The notes below the pieces were generated by a model. That model saw nothing but the letters and a program-made list of their open reading frames with translations. It did not search any database and was not told the DNA's origin. The position numbers and the translations under genes are program-made. A DNA stretch of 64,000 bases from Poindextera sp036494815 (GTDB lineage Bacteria > Pseudomonadota > Alphaproteobacteria > Caulobacterales > Caulobacteraceae). The stretch's first letter is position 1; every line of letters starts with the position of its first letter. Below, piece by piece: positions 51,504 through 59,646 of this stretch. The stretch lies in the NCBI GenBank assembly GCA_036494815.1, contig DASXNV010000063.1:62001-126000 (forward strand). Direction: 5' to 3'.

Positions 51504-51914
51504 CTATTCCTCGGCGAAAACCTGCACCGGACCGGAGTCCTTGCCTTTTTCCGACACGTCGCGATCAACAAATTCGATCACGGCCAAGGGAGCATTGTCG
51601 CCATAACGATGGCCGGCCTTAAGCACGCGGATATAGCCGCCGCTGCGGGCCTTGTAGCGCGGGCCGATGGCGGCGAACAGCTTGCCGACCTGCTCCACAT
51701 CGCGGACGCGGCTGATGCAGATACGACGCGCGTGCAGGTCGCCGCGCTTGGCCAGGGTCACCAGCTTTTCGACGAAGGGACGCAGCTCCTTGGCCTTGGG
51801 CAGGGTGGTGACGATCTGCTCGTGCTTGATCAGGCTCGCGGCCATGTTCGCGAACATGGCGGTGCGGTGGCTGCTCGTGCGACCAAGTTTGCGGTGGGCG
51901 GCGCCGTGGCGCAT
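51504..51914 (-). CDS. rplQ: 50S ribosomal protein L17
   Basis: A 136-residue large-subunit protein: MRHGAAHRKLGRTSSHRTAMFANMAASLIKHEQIVTTLPKAKELRP-type N-terminus is full length, and YIRVLKAGHRYGDNAPLAVIEFVDR is the conserved C-terminal core. Last gene of the alpha segment, 51 bp after rpoA and followed by an intrinsic terminator. Confidence 0.98.
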   Translation of the reverse strand: MRHGAAHRKLGRTSSHRTAMFANMAASLIKHEQIVTTLPKAKELRPFVEKLVTLAKRGDLHARRICISRVRDVEQVGKLFAAIGPRYKARSGGYIRVLKAGHRYGDNAPLAVIEFVDRDVSEKGKDSGPVQVFAEE

Positions 51915-51965
51915 CGGGGTCTCTCCTAAGGTCCGGGCCGTCTCTCGACGGGCCGATCGATAAAA

Positions 51966-52982
51966 TTAGATCTGGTCTTCGAACTTCTTGGCCAGGTCTT
52001 CGATATTTTCCGGCGGCCAGTTGGGCACGTCCATGCCGAGATGCAAATTCATGCCCGCCAGCACTTCCTTGATCTCGTTCAAAGATTTGCGGCCGAAGTT
52101 GGGAGTGCGCAGCATCTCCGCTTCGGTCTTCTGGATCAGGTCGCCAATATAGACGATATTGTCGTTCTTCAGGCAGTTGGCCGAACGGACCGACAGCTCC
52201 AGCTCGTCGACCTTCTTCAGCAGCGCCGGGTTGAACGGCAGTTCCGGCTTGGCTTCGCCATCGACCTTCTTCTTCGGCTCGTCGAAGGTGATGAAGATCT
52301 GCAGCTGGTCTTGCAGGATGCGAGCAGCATAGGCCACCGCATCCACGGGCGAGACGGCGCCGTTGGTTTCCACTTCCATGATCAGCTTGTCATAGTCGAG
52401 GCTCTGGCCCTGGCGGGTGGGCTCGACGCGATAGGCGACGCGCTTGACCGGGCTGTAGAGCGAATCGACGGCGATCAGGCCGATCGGAGCATCTTCCGGA
52501 CGGTTCATTTCAGCCGGGACATAGCCCTTGCCGTTCTGGACCGTAAATTCCATGCGCACGGTGGCGCCCTCGTCCAGCGTGCACAGCACGTGGTCGGGGT
52601 TGAGGATCTCGATTTCGGACGACGAGTCGATCTGACCCGCGGTCACGGCGCCGGGACCGGTGGCCCGCAGCGTCATGCGCTTGGGGCCTTCGGAGTGCAT
52701 GCGCAGCGCCAGCTGCTTGATATTGAGGACGATGTCGACCACGTCCTCGCGCACGCCTTGCATGGACGAGAATTCGTGCACGACGCCGTCAATCTGAACG
52801 GCGGTGACGGCCGCGCCCTGCAGCGAAGACAGCAGCACGCGACGCAGCGAGTTGCCGAGCGTAACGCCGAAACCGCGCTCGAGAGGTTCAGCGACGATGC
52901 GAGCCTTGCGGCTGGCGTCGACGCCCGTCTCGATCTGCGGCTTCTCAGGGCGAATCAGCTCGTTCCAGTTTCTTTCGATCAC
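51966..52982 (-). CDS. rpoA: RNA polymerase alpha subunit
   Basis: A 338-residue alpha subunit. The N-terminal assembly domain shows ARIVAEPLERGFGVTLGNSLRRVLLSSL and YSPVKRVAYRVE. The C-terminal domain (about 255-325) has LELSVRSANCLKNDNI and EAEMLRTPNFGRKSLNEIKEVL, which contact UP elements and activators. Encoded between rpsK and rplQ, the standard alpha-operon order. The spacer to rpsK is 72 bp without an obvious terminator. Confidence 0.98.
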   Translation of the reverse strand: MIERNWNELIRPEKPQIETGVDASRKARIVAEPLERGFGVTLGNSLRRVLLSSLQGAAVTAVQIDGVVHEFSSMQGVREDVVDIVLNIKQLALRMHSEGPKRMTLRATGPGAVTAGQIDSSSEIEILNPDHVLCTLDEGATVRMEFTVQNGKGYVPAEMNRPEDAPIGLIAVDSLYSPVKRVAYRVEPTRQGQSLDYDKLIMEVETNGAVSPVDAVAYAARILQDQLQIFITFDEPKKKVDGEAKPELPFNPALLKKVDELELSVRSANCLKNDNIVYIGDLIQKTEAEMLRTPNFGRKSLNEIKEVLAGMNLHLGMDVPNWPPENIEDLAKKFEDQI

Positions 52983-53054
52983 GGATGAAGTCCCTCGAAC
53001 GCGGCTTGACCGCTAGCCGCAGCGCGGCCAGCGGGCGATAATAGATAGGATGAC

Positions 53055-53444
53055 CTAGACGCGCCGACGCTTGGGCGGCCGGCAGCCGTTATGCGGGATC
53101 GGGGTCACGTCACGAATGGTGGTGATGGTCATGCCCGCGGCTTGCAGAGCGCGCAGCGCCGACTCACGGCCCGAACCCGGACCGGAGACGTTGACCTCGA
53201 GGGTCTTCACGCCATGCTCCGCGGCCTTCTTGCCGGCGTCCTCAGCGGCCATCTGCGCCGCATAGGGGGTCGACTTGCGCGAGCCTTTGAAGCCCATCAT
53301 GCCCGCGGACGACCAAGAGATGGTGTTGCCCTGCGCGTCGGTGATGGTGATCATCGTGTTGTTGAACGAGGCGTTCACGTGCGCCACGCCCGAGGTGATG
53401 TTCTTGCGCTCACGCTTCTTAACGCGAGCCGGTTCCTTGGCCAT
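53055..53444 (-). CDS. rpsK: 30S ribosomal protein S11
   Basis: A 129-residue platform protein: ITSGVAHVNASFNNTMITITDAQGN, SSAGMMGFKGSRKSTPYAAQ and GPGSGRESALRALQ, ending in the universally conserved DVTPIPHNGCRPPKRRRV-type tail. 12 bp after rpsM. Confidence 0.98.
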   Translation of the reverse strand: MAKEPARVKKRERKNITSGVAHVNASFNNTMITITDAQGNTISWSSAGMMGFKGSRKSTPYAAQMAAEDAGKKAAEHGVKTLEVNVSGPGSGRESALRALQAAGMTITTIRDVTPIPHNGCRPPKRRRV

Positions 53445-53456
53445 GTTATATGCGCC

Positions 53457-53825
53457 TTATTTCTTCTTGCCGGCGATCGGCTTGGCCGGGCCCTTGCGGG
53501 TGCGGGCGTTGGTGTGGGTGCGCTGACCGCGGACCGGCAGGCCCTTACGGTGGCGCAGGCCGCGGTAGCAGGCCAGATCCATCAGCCGCTTGATGTTGAC
53601 CGCGGTCTCGCGACGCAGATCGCCCTCGACGGTATAATCGCGGTCGATCGCTTCCCGGATCTGAAGGACTTCCTGGTCCGTCAGCTGGTTCACGCGGCGA
53701 GCATCTTCGATGCCAACCTTCTGCACGATTTCGTGCGCCTTGGCTTGGCCGATGCCATGAATGTACTGAAGCGCGATGATTACGCGCTTGTTCGTCGGGA
53801 TGTTGACGCCTGCAATGCGGGCCAC
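53457..53825 (-). CDS. rpsM: 30S ribosomal protein S13
   Basis: A 122-residue head protein contacting the P-site tRNA and L5. ARIAGVNIPTNKRVIIALQ begins at GTG 53825, which has AGGAG 9 bp upstream. A frame eight codons longer (ATG 53849) is open but puts the ribosome-binding site inside the gene. The C-terminal basic tail (RTRKGPAKPIAGKKK) is intact. First gene of the rpsM-rpsK-rpoA-rplQ unit with its own promoter. Confidence 0.97.
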   Translation of the reverse strand: MARIAGVNIPTNKRVIIALQYIHGIGQAKAHEIVQKVGIEDARRVNQLTDQEVLQIREAIDRDYTVEGDLRRETAVNIKRLMDLACYRGLRHRKGLPVRGQRTHTNARTRKGPAKPIAGKKK

Positions 53826-53931
53826 GCTTAATATCTCCTGGTCACGCACTTAAGCGCGAAAGGCGCACTCGGCCCTGCCGCCACAGCGGGAGTAGCCGAC
53901 GCATCCTTCGCGCCCTTTCGCGGAAGCGCTC

Positions 53932-53959
53932 GTTATAGGGATGGTTGCGCCCGCGTCAA
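53932..53959 (-). promoter_or_regulatory. Promoter of rpsM-rpsK-rpoA-rplQ
   Basis: On the minus strand TTGACG (53959-53954) is followed after 16 bp by TATAAC (53937-53932). The predicted start near 53925 gives a leader of about 100 nt before rpsM. The region is needed because the preceding gene in the cluster, adk, is separated by about 660 bp containing an oppositely oriented gene. Confidence 0.7.
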
Positions 53960-54075
53960 TGCTTGCGATGGCCAAAGCCGCGTAAAAGTGACGCATTCGT
54001 GAAGAGCGAGGCCGCCCAGCCCTTGCCTCCTGTGGTTGTGCACACTTCCCTATGGGTCAATTTGGGACCGTTTTG

Positions 54076-54438
54076 ATGAGTATTACTCCAATTTCCCGCA
54101 ACGGCTCTCGCGGAGCCGTGAGCGAGCGGCGCCGCGAGCCTCGGCGACGGGTGCTGCTTCAGGGCAAGGTGGTCTTCCCGCACAACAGCTTCAGCGCCGA
54201 CTGCATGATTCGCGACCTGTCCGAGGGAGGCGCGCGAATCGCCGTCGACAGTCGGATGATCACCACGCACCCGTTTGTGATCGTCGTGCGTGAGGCGGTG
54301 ATCCACCAGTCGACCACCATGTGGACCGATGCGCGCCAAGCGGGCCTGCGCTTCGACGAGAGCCATGCCCTGGACGGGGAGGTCCCGCTGCGTTTGCGGG
54401 CGATGAAGCGATTGTGGGTCGACCTGGCGCCGCGATAG
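54076..54438 (+). CDS. PilZ-domain protein
   Basis: A 120-residue single PilZ domain. The c-di-GMP-binding signature is present: an Arg-rich RREPRRRVLL (RxxxR) followed by DLSEGGARI (D/NxSxxG). It is a likely c-di-GMP receptor controlling motility, adhesion or cell cycle; the partner is unknown. ATG 54076 (MSITPIS) follows GGGA by about 8 bp; ATG 54052 is an alternative without a ribosome-binding site. It lies on the plus strand inside the minus-strand ribosomal cluster, between adk and rpsM. Confidence 0.87.
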   Translation: MSITPISRNGSRGAVSERRREPRRRVLLQGKVVFPHNSFSADCMIRDLSEGGARIAVDSRMITTHPFVIVVREAVIHQSTTMWTDARQAGLRFDESHALDGEVPLRLRAMKRLWVDLAPR

Positions 54439-54483
54439 GCGGCGACGGCCATTGCCTTCTCCTCTCGCAGGAGTAGGGAGTTG

Positions 54484-55056
54484 CTAGACCGTCACAGCCC
54501 CGAGGGCCGCATCGAGTTCGGTCGCGACCTGGTCGACAGCGCCCATGCCATCAACCTCCACCAGCTTACCCTGAGCCATGTAGTGCGGCAGCAGAGGCGC
54601 GGTCTGGGCGTTATAGGCGGCCAGGCGGACCTTGAAGGATTCGGGATTATCGTCCGAGCGGCCTTCTTCGGCGAAGCGCCTGGCGACCCGCGCCAGCAGG
54701 GCGTCGTCATCCACCCTCAGGCGCAGAACCAGATCGATGCGGGAGCCCCGGGCTCTCAGCATATCATCCAAAGCTTCGGCCTGGGCGATGGTTCGGGGAA
54801 AGCCGTCGAAAATGGCGCCGCCGGCTGCTTCCGCCGCCGGCAAGGCCTCTTCGATCAGGGCGATAACGATCTCGTCGGAGACCAGTTCGCCCCGATCCAT
54901 GATCCCGGCGACCTTCAGGCCGAGCGGCGAGCCGGAGCTGCGCGCGGCGCGAAGCATGTCGCCGGTGGAAAGCTGGACCATGCCCCGTTGCTTGACCAGG
55001 CGCTTTGCCTGGGTGCCCTTGCCCGCCGCTGGCGGCCCGAACAGAATTATATTCAA
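54484..55056 (-). CDS. adk: Adenylate kinase
   Basis: A 190-residue short-type adenylate kinase (no zinc LID extension) that interconverts ATP + AMP and 2 ADP. P-loop GPPAAGKGTQAKRL, AMP-binding QLSTGDMLRAA, and GFPRTIAQAEALD are intact. The start is TTG 55056 overlapping the secY stop (TTGA), giving tight coupling. The secY-adk order is standard for alphaproteobacteria. Confidence 0.97.
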   Translation of the reverse strand: MNIILFGPPAAGKGTQAKRLVKQRGMVQLSTGDMLRAARSSGSPLGLKVAGIMDRGELVSDEIVIALIEEALPAAEAAGGAIFDGFPRTIAQAEALDDMLRARGSRIDLVLRLRVDDDALLARVARRFAEEGRSDDNPESFKVRLAAYNAQTAPLLPHYMAQGKLVEVDGMGAVDQVATELDAALGAVTV

Positions 55057-56408
55057 CGCCCGCGTCCCCCGCGCAATTTCGACTTCTTGATCAGCCCCTC
55101 GTACTGGTGGGCGAGCAAGTGTGACTGAATTTGCGCCACCGTGTCCATGGTCACTGTGACCACGATTAGGATCGAGGTTCCGCCGAGGGCGAAGCTGTTG
55201 CCGTTCTGGATCGCCATGCTCATGGCCTCAGGCAGCAGGCAGACGGCGGTGATATAGGCCGCGCCGATCACCGTCAGGCGGGTCAGCACATAGTCCAAAT
55301 ATTCCGCGGTGCGCTTGCCTGGACGAATGCCTGGCAAAAAGCCTCCATATTTCCGCAGGTTCTCCGCCGTCTCGTCGGGATTGAACACGATCGAGGTGTA
55401 GAAGAACGAGAAGAAGATGATCATCGCGGCATAGAGCACGATGAAGGTCGGCTGGCCGTGCTGCAACTGGCCGACCACGGTCGGGATCCATTGCGCCCAG
55501 GCCGGTAGAGTGGCCTTGGCCAGGAAGCCCATGGCGGTCGCCGGCAGCAGGAGCAGGCTTGAAGCGAAAATCGGGGGAATCACCCCGGCGGTGTTGAGCT
55601 TCAGCGGCAGGAACGAAGTCTCCCCGCCAAACATGCGGTTGCCCATCTGGCGCTTGGGATACTGGATCAGCAGCCGGCGCTGGGACCGTTCGATGAACAC
55701 GATGAAGGCGATCACGACCACAGCTAGGACCAGGATCAACGGCAGCACATAGCCCTGGATCGAGCCCGTCCGGGCCTGGGTCAGCAGAGTGACCACCCCG
55801 CCCGGCAGCCGCGCTACGATGCCGGAGAAGATGATTAGCGACACGCCGTTGCCGACGCCGCGGGCGGTGATCTGCTCGCCCAGCCACATCAGGAACATGG
55901 TTCCGCCGGTCAGGGTGGCCACAGTCGAAACCACGAAGAAGACCCCAGGCTGGTCCACCAGGCCCTGGCTGTTGGACAGGCCTATGGCGATGCCGGTGGA
56001 CTGGGCGATGGCCAGCACCACGGTCAGGTAGCGGGTATATTGATTGAGCTGCTTGCGCCCGGCCTCGCCACCTTCCTTGCGCAGCTTTTCCCAGGGCGGA
56101 TAGACCGTGCCCATGAGCTGAACAATGATCGAGGCCGAGATGTAGGGCATCACGTTCAGCGAGAACACCGCCATCCGTTGGACAGCGCCGCCCGAGAACA
56201 TGTCGAACATGCCAAGGATGCCCTTGGACTGGCCCTGGAAAGCCTGGGCGAAGGCGGCCGGATCGATGCCGGGGATCGGGATATAGGTGCCGAGCCGATA
56301 GACGATCAGCGCCACCAGTGTGAACCAGAGGCGCTTGTGCAGTTCGGTCGCCTTTTGGAAGGCGCCGAAATTCATATTGGCGGCTAGCTGTTCCGCGGCC
56401 GAGGCCAT
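55053..56408 (-). CDS. secY: Preprotein translocase subunit SecY
   Basis: A 451-residue channel protein with ten predicted membrane helices. Visible landmarks: YRLGTYIPIPGIDP (helix 1), the plug region FDMFSGGAVQRMAVFSLNVMPYISASI, and the cytoplasmic-loop FNPDETAENLRKYGGFLPGIRPGKRTAEYL. It forms the Sec translocon with SecE and SecG. A 159-bp gap with a strong hairpin separates it from rplO. Confidence 0.98.
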   Translation of the reverse strand: MASAAEQLAANMNFGAFQKATELHKRLWFTLVALIVYRLGTYIPIPGIDPAAFAQAFQGQSKGILGMFDMFSGGAVQRMAVFSLNVMPYISASIIVQLMGTVYPPWEKLRKEGGEAGRKQLNQYTRYLTVVLAIAQSTGIAIGLSNSQGLVDQPGVFFVVSTVATLTGGTMFLMWLGEQITARGVGNGVSLIIFSGIVARLPGGVVTLLTQARTGSIQGYVLPLILVLAVVVIAFIVFIERSQRRLLIQYPKRQMGNRMFGGETSFLPLKLNTAGVIPPIFASSLLLLPATAMGFLAKATLPAWAQWIPTVVGQLQHGQPTFIVLYAAMIIFFSFFYTSIVFNPDETAENLRKYGGFLPGIRPGKRTAEYLDYVLTRLTVIGAAYITAVCLLPEAMSMAIQNGNSFALGGTSILIVVTVTMDTVAQIQSHLLAHQYEGLIKKSKLRGGRGR

Positions 56409-56534
56409 GGCCCCTCCCCTTTACTGACGGGCATCAGATAGGGCCTCGCGGCCCTTCTGGCGAGGTCTACAAGGCGATTCCGTCCCTTGCGGGGCCGGAA
56501 ATCGCCCATGAGATTTTGACGGGTGAACCATCTT

Positions 56535-56562
56535 GGAGCCAGGCCTGACGGCCCTGGGCTCC
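56535..56562 (-). other. Intercistronic hairpin between rplO and secY
   Basis: GGAGCC-AGG-CC (56535-56545) pairs with GG-CCT-GGCTCC (56550-56562) with small bulges. It lies 6 bp after the rplO stop, without a T-run on the minus strand. It may stabilise the upstream mRNA end or partly terminate before secY. Confidence 0.5.
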
Positions 56563-56567
56563 GGACC

Positions 56568-57056
56568 TTAGGCTTCCGCTTTGACTTCCGCCGTCTTGGC
56601 GGTGGTCGTCAGCGTGCCGCCGGCGGCTTCGACGGCCTTGGCGGCGCCGGTTGAGGCCGAATAGACGGTGATGTCCAGCTTGGTCTTCAGGTCGCCTTCG
56701 CCCAGCAGGCGCACGCCGTCACGTTCGCGACGGATGACACCGGCGGCCAGCAGGGCGGCGGCGTCGATGGGCTTCTTGGCGTCCAGCTTGCCAGCTTCGA
56801 TGGCCTGTTCCAGGCGCCACAGGTTCACTTCCACAAGCTTCTTGGCGAAGGGATTGTTGAAGCCGCGCTTGGGCATGCGCATGTGCAGCGGCATCTGGCC
56901 GCCTTCGAAACCGGCGATGGCGACGCCCGAACGGGACTTCTGGCCCTTGACGCCGCGACCGGCGGTCTTGCCCTTGCCCGAACCGGGGCCGCGGCCGACA
57001 CGCATGCGCTTCTTGTGCGAACCGGCGTTGTCGTGGATTTCGTTGAGCTTGGTCAT
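56568..57056 (-). CDS. rplO: 50S ribosomal protein L15
   Basis: A 162-residue protein: KLNEIHDNAGSHKKRMRVGRGPGSGKGKTAGRG-type N-terminal tail, then GFEGGQMPLHMRMPKRGFNN. The C-terminal domain is Ala-rich with a slight extension. Located between rpmD and secY, the usual spc order. Confidence 0.97.
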   Translation of the reverse strand: MTKLNEIHDNAGSHKKRMRVGRGPGSGKGKTAGRGVKGQKSRSGVAIAGFEGGQMPLHMRMPKRGFNNPFAKKLVEVNLWRLEQAIEAGKLDAKKPIDAAALLAAGVIRRERDGVRLLGEGDLKTKLDITVYSASTGAAKAVEAAGGTLTTTAKTAEVKAEA

Positions 57057-57118
57057 GGGAGCCTCTCCTTGGAGATCATCGCCGGGCTAGGCCCGACTCG
57101 GCTGTTTTCAAATGGACA

Positions 57119-57151
57119 AGCGCTCACCCCTGGCTGGCAGGAATGAGCGCT
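57119..57151 (-). other. Hairpin between rpmD and rplO
   Basis: AGCGCTCA (57119-57126) is an exact inverted repeat of TGAGCGCT (57144-57151) around a 17-base loop. It sits in an unusually long 109-bp gap between rpmD and rplO, where neighbouring genes are 3-20 bp apart. No T-run follows. Confidence 0.5.
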
Positions 57152-57165
57152 GAATACGAATAGGT

Positions 57166-57375
57166 TTAGTCGACGACAGTGACCAGGTGCGAGACCTTGG
57201 CGATCATGCCGCGGGTCGAACCGTTGTCCGGCAGCACCGCGGTGCGGCCGATGCGGTTCAGGCCCAGGCCGACCAGGGTCGCGCGCTGGTCGCTCTTGCG
57301 ACGCAGTGGGCTGCCGGTCTGACGCACGGTGACAGTCTTAGGCGCTTCGGCCTTGGCGGCTTCGGTCTTGGCCAT
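57166..57375 (-). CDS. rpmD: 50S ribosomal protein L30
   Basis: A 69-residue L30: VTVRQTGSPLRRKSDQRATLVGLGLNRIGRT is the family core, ending in MIAKVSHLVTVVD. A short Lys/Ala-rich N-terminal extension (AKTEAAKAEAPK) is present, as in other Caulobacterales. 11 bp after rpsE. Confidence 0.96.
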   Translation of the reverse strand: MAKTEAAKAEAPKTVTVRQTGSPLRRKSDQRATLVGLGLNRIGRTAVLPDNGSTRGMIAKVSHLVTVVD

Positions 57376-57386
57376 GGTTAAGCTCC

Positions 57387-57986
57387 TCAGCCTTCGGAGG
57401 CGTCAGGCGCCGAGGCGCCGTCGTGGCGACGACCCAGAATGTCGCCGACCTTCTTGCCGCGCTTATTGGCGACCTGACGGGGCGAAGACTGGACCTTGAG
57501 CGCGTCGAACGTCGCGCGGATCATGTTGTAGGGGTTGGACGAGCCGACAGACTTGGCCACCACGTCCTGCACACCGAGGGTTTCGAGCACGGCGCGCATC
57601 GGACCGCCGGCGATGACGCCAGTGCCTGGAGGCGCCGCACGCAGCATGACCTTGCCGGCGCCGTGGCGGCCGGCGCCGTCATGGTGCAGGGTGCGCGATT
57701 CACGCAGCGGCACGCGGATCATGGTCTTCTTGGCTTCTTCGGTCGCCTTGCGGATGGCTTCCGGCACTTCCCGCGCCTTGCCATGTCCAAAGCCGACGCG
57801 GCCCTTTTGGTCACCCACGACCATCAAGGCGGCGAAGGAGAAACGACGCCCGCCCTTCACGGTGGCGGCGACGCGGTTGATGTGCACCAGCTTCTCAACG
57901 ATGTCGCTGTCGGCGCGCTCTTCTTGGTTGCGATCCCGGCGATCCCGCCGTTCGCCGCCGCCGCGCTGTTGTTCGCCTCGGGCCAT
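57387..57986 (-). CDS. rpsE: 30S ribosomal protein S5
   Basis: A 199-residue protein with an Arg/Gly-rich N-terminal extension (about 1-25), the double-stranded-RNA-binding domain (VEKLVHINRVAATVKGGRRFSFAALMVVGD) and the C-terminal fold (PGTGVIAGGPMRAVLE). It helps decoding accuracy. 11 bp after rplR. Confidence 0.98.
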   Translation of the reverse strand: MARGEQQRGGGERRDRRDRNQEERADSDIVEKLVHINRVAATVKGGRRFSFAALMVVGDQKGRVGFGHGKAREVPEAIRKATEEAKKTMIRVPLRESRTLHHDGAGRHGAGKVMLRAAPPGTGVIAGGPMRAVLETLGVQDVVAKSVGSSNPYNMIRATFDALKVQSSPRQVANKRGKKVGDILGRRHDGASAPDASEG

Positions 57987-57997
57987 GCTTGGGTTCC

Positions 57998-58354
57998 TTA
58001 GAAGTTCAGGCCGGCTTCGCGCGCGGCGTCGGCCAGAGCTTTCACCCGGCCGTGATAGATGAAGCCGCCGCGATCGAACACGACGTTGGTGACGCCCTTT
58101 TCAAGGGCTCGTTCGGCCACAAGCTTGCCCACGAGGGCGGCTGCGTCCTTGTCCGAGCCCTTTGACCCGCGACCGCCTTCAAGCGAGGAGGCGTGCGCCA
58201 GGGTGACGCCACCGGCGTCATCGATGATCTGGGCGTATATGTTCTTGGCCGAACGGAAGACCGACAGACGCGGGCGACCGTTGGACAGCTTCTTGAGCCG
58301 CAAACGGTTGCGTTCCGAACGACGCTTGGAAGTTTCTCGAGGAGAGAGCGCCAT
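57998..58354 (-). CDS. rplR: 50S ribosomal protein L18
   Basis: A 118-residue 5S-rRNA-binding protein: RLRLKKLSNGRPRLSVFRSAKNIYAQIIDD, and GVTNVVFDRGGFIYHGRVKALADAAREAGLNF at the end. 3 bp after rplF. Confidence 0.98.
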   Translation of the reverse strand: MALSPRETSKRRSERNRLRLKKLSNGRPRLSVFRSAKNIYAQIIDDAGGVTLAHASSLEGGRGSKGSDKDAAALVGKLVAERALEKGVTNVVFDRGGFIYHGRVKALADAAREAGLNF

Positions 58355-58357
58355 GGC

Positions 58358-58891
58358 TTACTTCTTCTTGCCTTCTTTGCGGCGAACCTTTTCGCCGGCG
58401 TAGCGCACACCCTTGCCATAATAGGGCTCGGGCGGGCGGATACGGCGGATACGGGCGGCGACTTCGCCGACCAGCTGCTTGTCGATCCCGGCGATGCGGA
58501 CTTCCGTCTGCTTGGGCACCGCGAAGGTGATGCCCGCCGGCGGCGGCACATCGACTTCGTGCGAGAAGCCGAGCTGCATGCTCAGCGCCTGGCCCTTCAT
58601 CGCGGCGCGATAGCCAACGCCCACCAGCTCCAAGGCCTCTTCATAGCCTTGGGTGACCCCATGGACCATGTTGGCGACCAAGGTGCGCGACAGACCCCAC
58701 ATCGCCTTGGCGCGGGTGGAATCGTCCCGCGGCTTCAGCGTGAGTTCGCCGCCCTCGTGGGCGAGTTCGATTTCATCGACGATGGTCCAGGCCAGTTGCC
58801 CCTTGGGGCCCTTCACCGTGACGGTTTGCCCTTCCAGCGTCAGCGTGACACCGGCGGGAACCGCAATCGCCTTTTTTCCGATCCGTGACAT
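58358..58891 (-). CDS. rplF: 50S ribosomal protein L6
   Basis: A 177-residue protein with two related domains: SRIGKKAIAVPAGVTLTLEGQTVTVKGPKG, and the C-terminal EPYYGKGVRYAGEKVRRKEGKKK signature. It supports the sarcin-ricin loop region. 21 bp after rpsH. Confidence 0.98.
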   Translation of the reverse strand: MSRIGKKAIAVPAGVTLTLEGQTVTVKGPKGQLAWTIVDEIELAHEGGELTLKPRDDSTRAKAMWGLSRTLVANMVHGVTQGYEEALELVGVGYRAAMKGQALSMQLGFSHEVDVPPPAGITFAVPKQTEVRIAGIDKQLVGEVAARIRRIRPPEPYYGKGVRYAGEKVRRKEGKKK

Positions 58892-58912
58892 GACGTATCC
58901 TTTCCCCCGCGC

Positions 58913-59311
58913 CTAGTAGACGCGGCAGAGCACTTCGCCACCAACATTGGCGTCGCGTGCTGCGGAGTCGGACATGACGCCCTTGGGCGTCGACAGGATC
59001 GAGATCCCGAGGCCGTTCTTGATCGGCTTCAGGTCCTTGATCGACGAATAGACACGACGGCCCGGCTTTGACACCCGGGCGATCTCGGCGATCACCGGCT
59101 CACCGTCGAAATACTTCAGTTCGATCTCGAACTCCGGGAACTCGCCGGCTTTTTGCACGATCGAATAGCCACGGATGTAGCCTTCGTCCTGCAGCACGTC
59201 GAGCACGCGTTGACGCAGCTTGGAAGCCGGCGTCGCCACCTTGCTGCGCTTGCGCATCGCAGCGTTCCTGATACGGGCGATCATATCGCCGATGGGATCG
59301 TTCACAGCCAT
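58913..59311 (-). CDS. rpsH: 30S ribosomal protein S8
   Basis: A 132-residue protein: NDPIGDMIARIRNAAMRKRSKVATPASKL, and ILSTPKGVMSDSAARDANVGGEVLCRVY at the end. ATG 59311 follows rpsN by 10 bp; a longer open frame upstream lies inside rpsN. In other bacteria S8 represses the spc operon by binding mRNA near rplE. Confidence 0.98.
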   Translation of the reverse strand: MAVNDPIGDMIARIRNAAMRKRSKVATPASKLRQRVLDVLQDEGYIRGYSIVQKAGEFPEFEIELKYFDGEPVIAEIARVSKPGRRVYSSIKDLKPIKNGLGISILSTPKGVMSDSAARDANVGGEVLCRVY

Positions 59312-59321
59312 CGAACCCTCC

Positions 59322-59627
59322 TCACCAGCTCGACTTGACGAGGCCGGGGATTTGGCCGTGCGAGCCAAGCTCACGCAGCGCAATCCGCGACATCTTCAGT
59401 TTACGATAATAGGCCCGCGGGCGACCGGTCACTTCACAGCGGTTGCGGATACGGGTCTTGGACGAGTTACGCGGCAACTTCGCCAGCTTCAGCCGGGCCT
59501 CGAAGCGTTCTTCGAGCGGCAGGCTCTGGTCGTTGGCGATCGCCGTCAGCGCTTCGCGCTTGCCGGCAAATTGCTTGACGAGACGTTTGACCATCTCGTT
59601 GCGGTTCATCGCGCTTTTCTTAGCCAT
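59322..59627 (-). CDS. rpsN: 30S ribosomal protein S14, zinc-free type
   Basis: A 101-residue S14 (MAKKSAMNRNEMVKRLV to IPGLVKSSW). Only one Cys is present, so it lacks the CxxC pairs of the short zinc-binding form. This long C-minus type is usual in proteobacteria. 19 bp after rplE. Confidence 0.98.
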   Translation of the reverse strand: MAKKSAMNRNEMVKRLVKQFAGKREALTAIANDQSLPLEERFEARLKLAKLPRNSSKTRIRNRCEVTGRPRAYYRKLKMSRIALRELGSHGQIPGLVKSSW

Positions 59628-59646
59628 TTGAGTTCTTTCCTCCCGC

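Noticed and set aside
54459..54473. Small hairpin between the PilZ gene and adk as shared terminator
   Set aside because: Only a 5-bp stem and no T-run on either strand.
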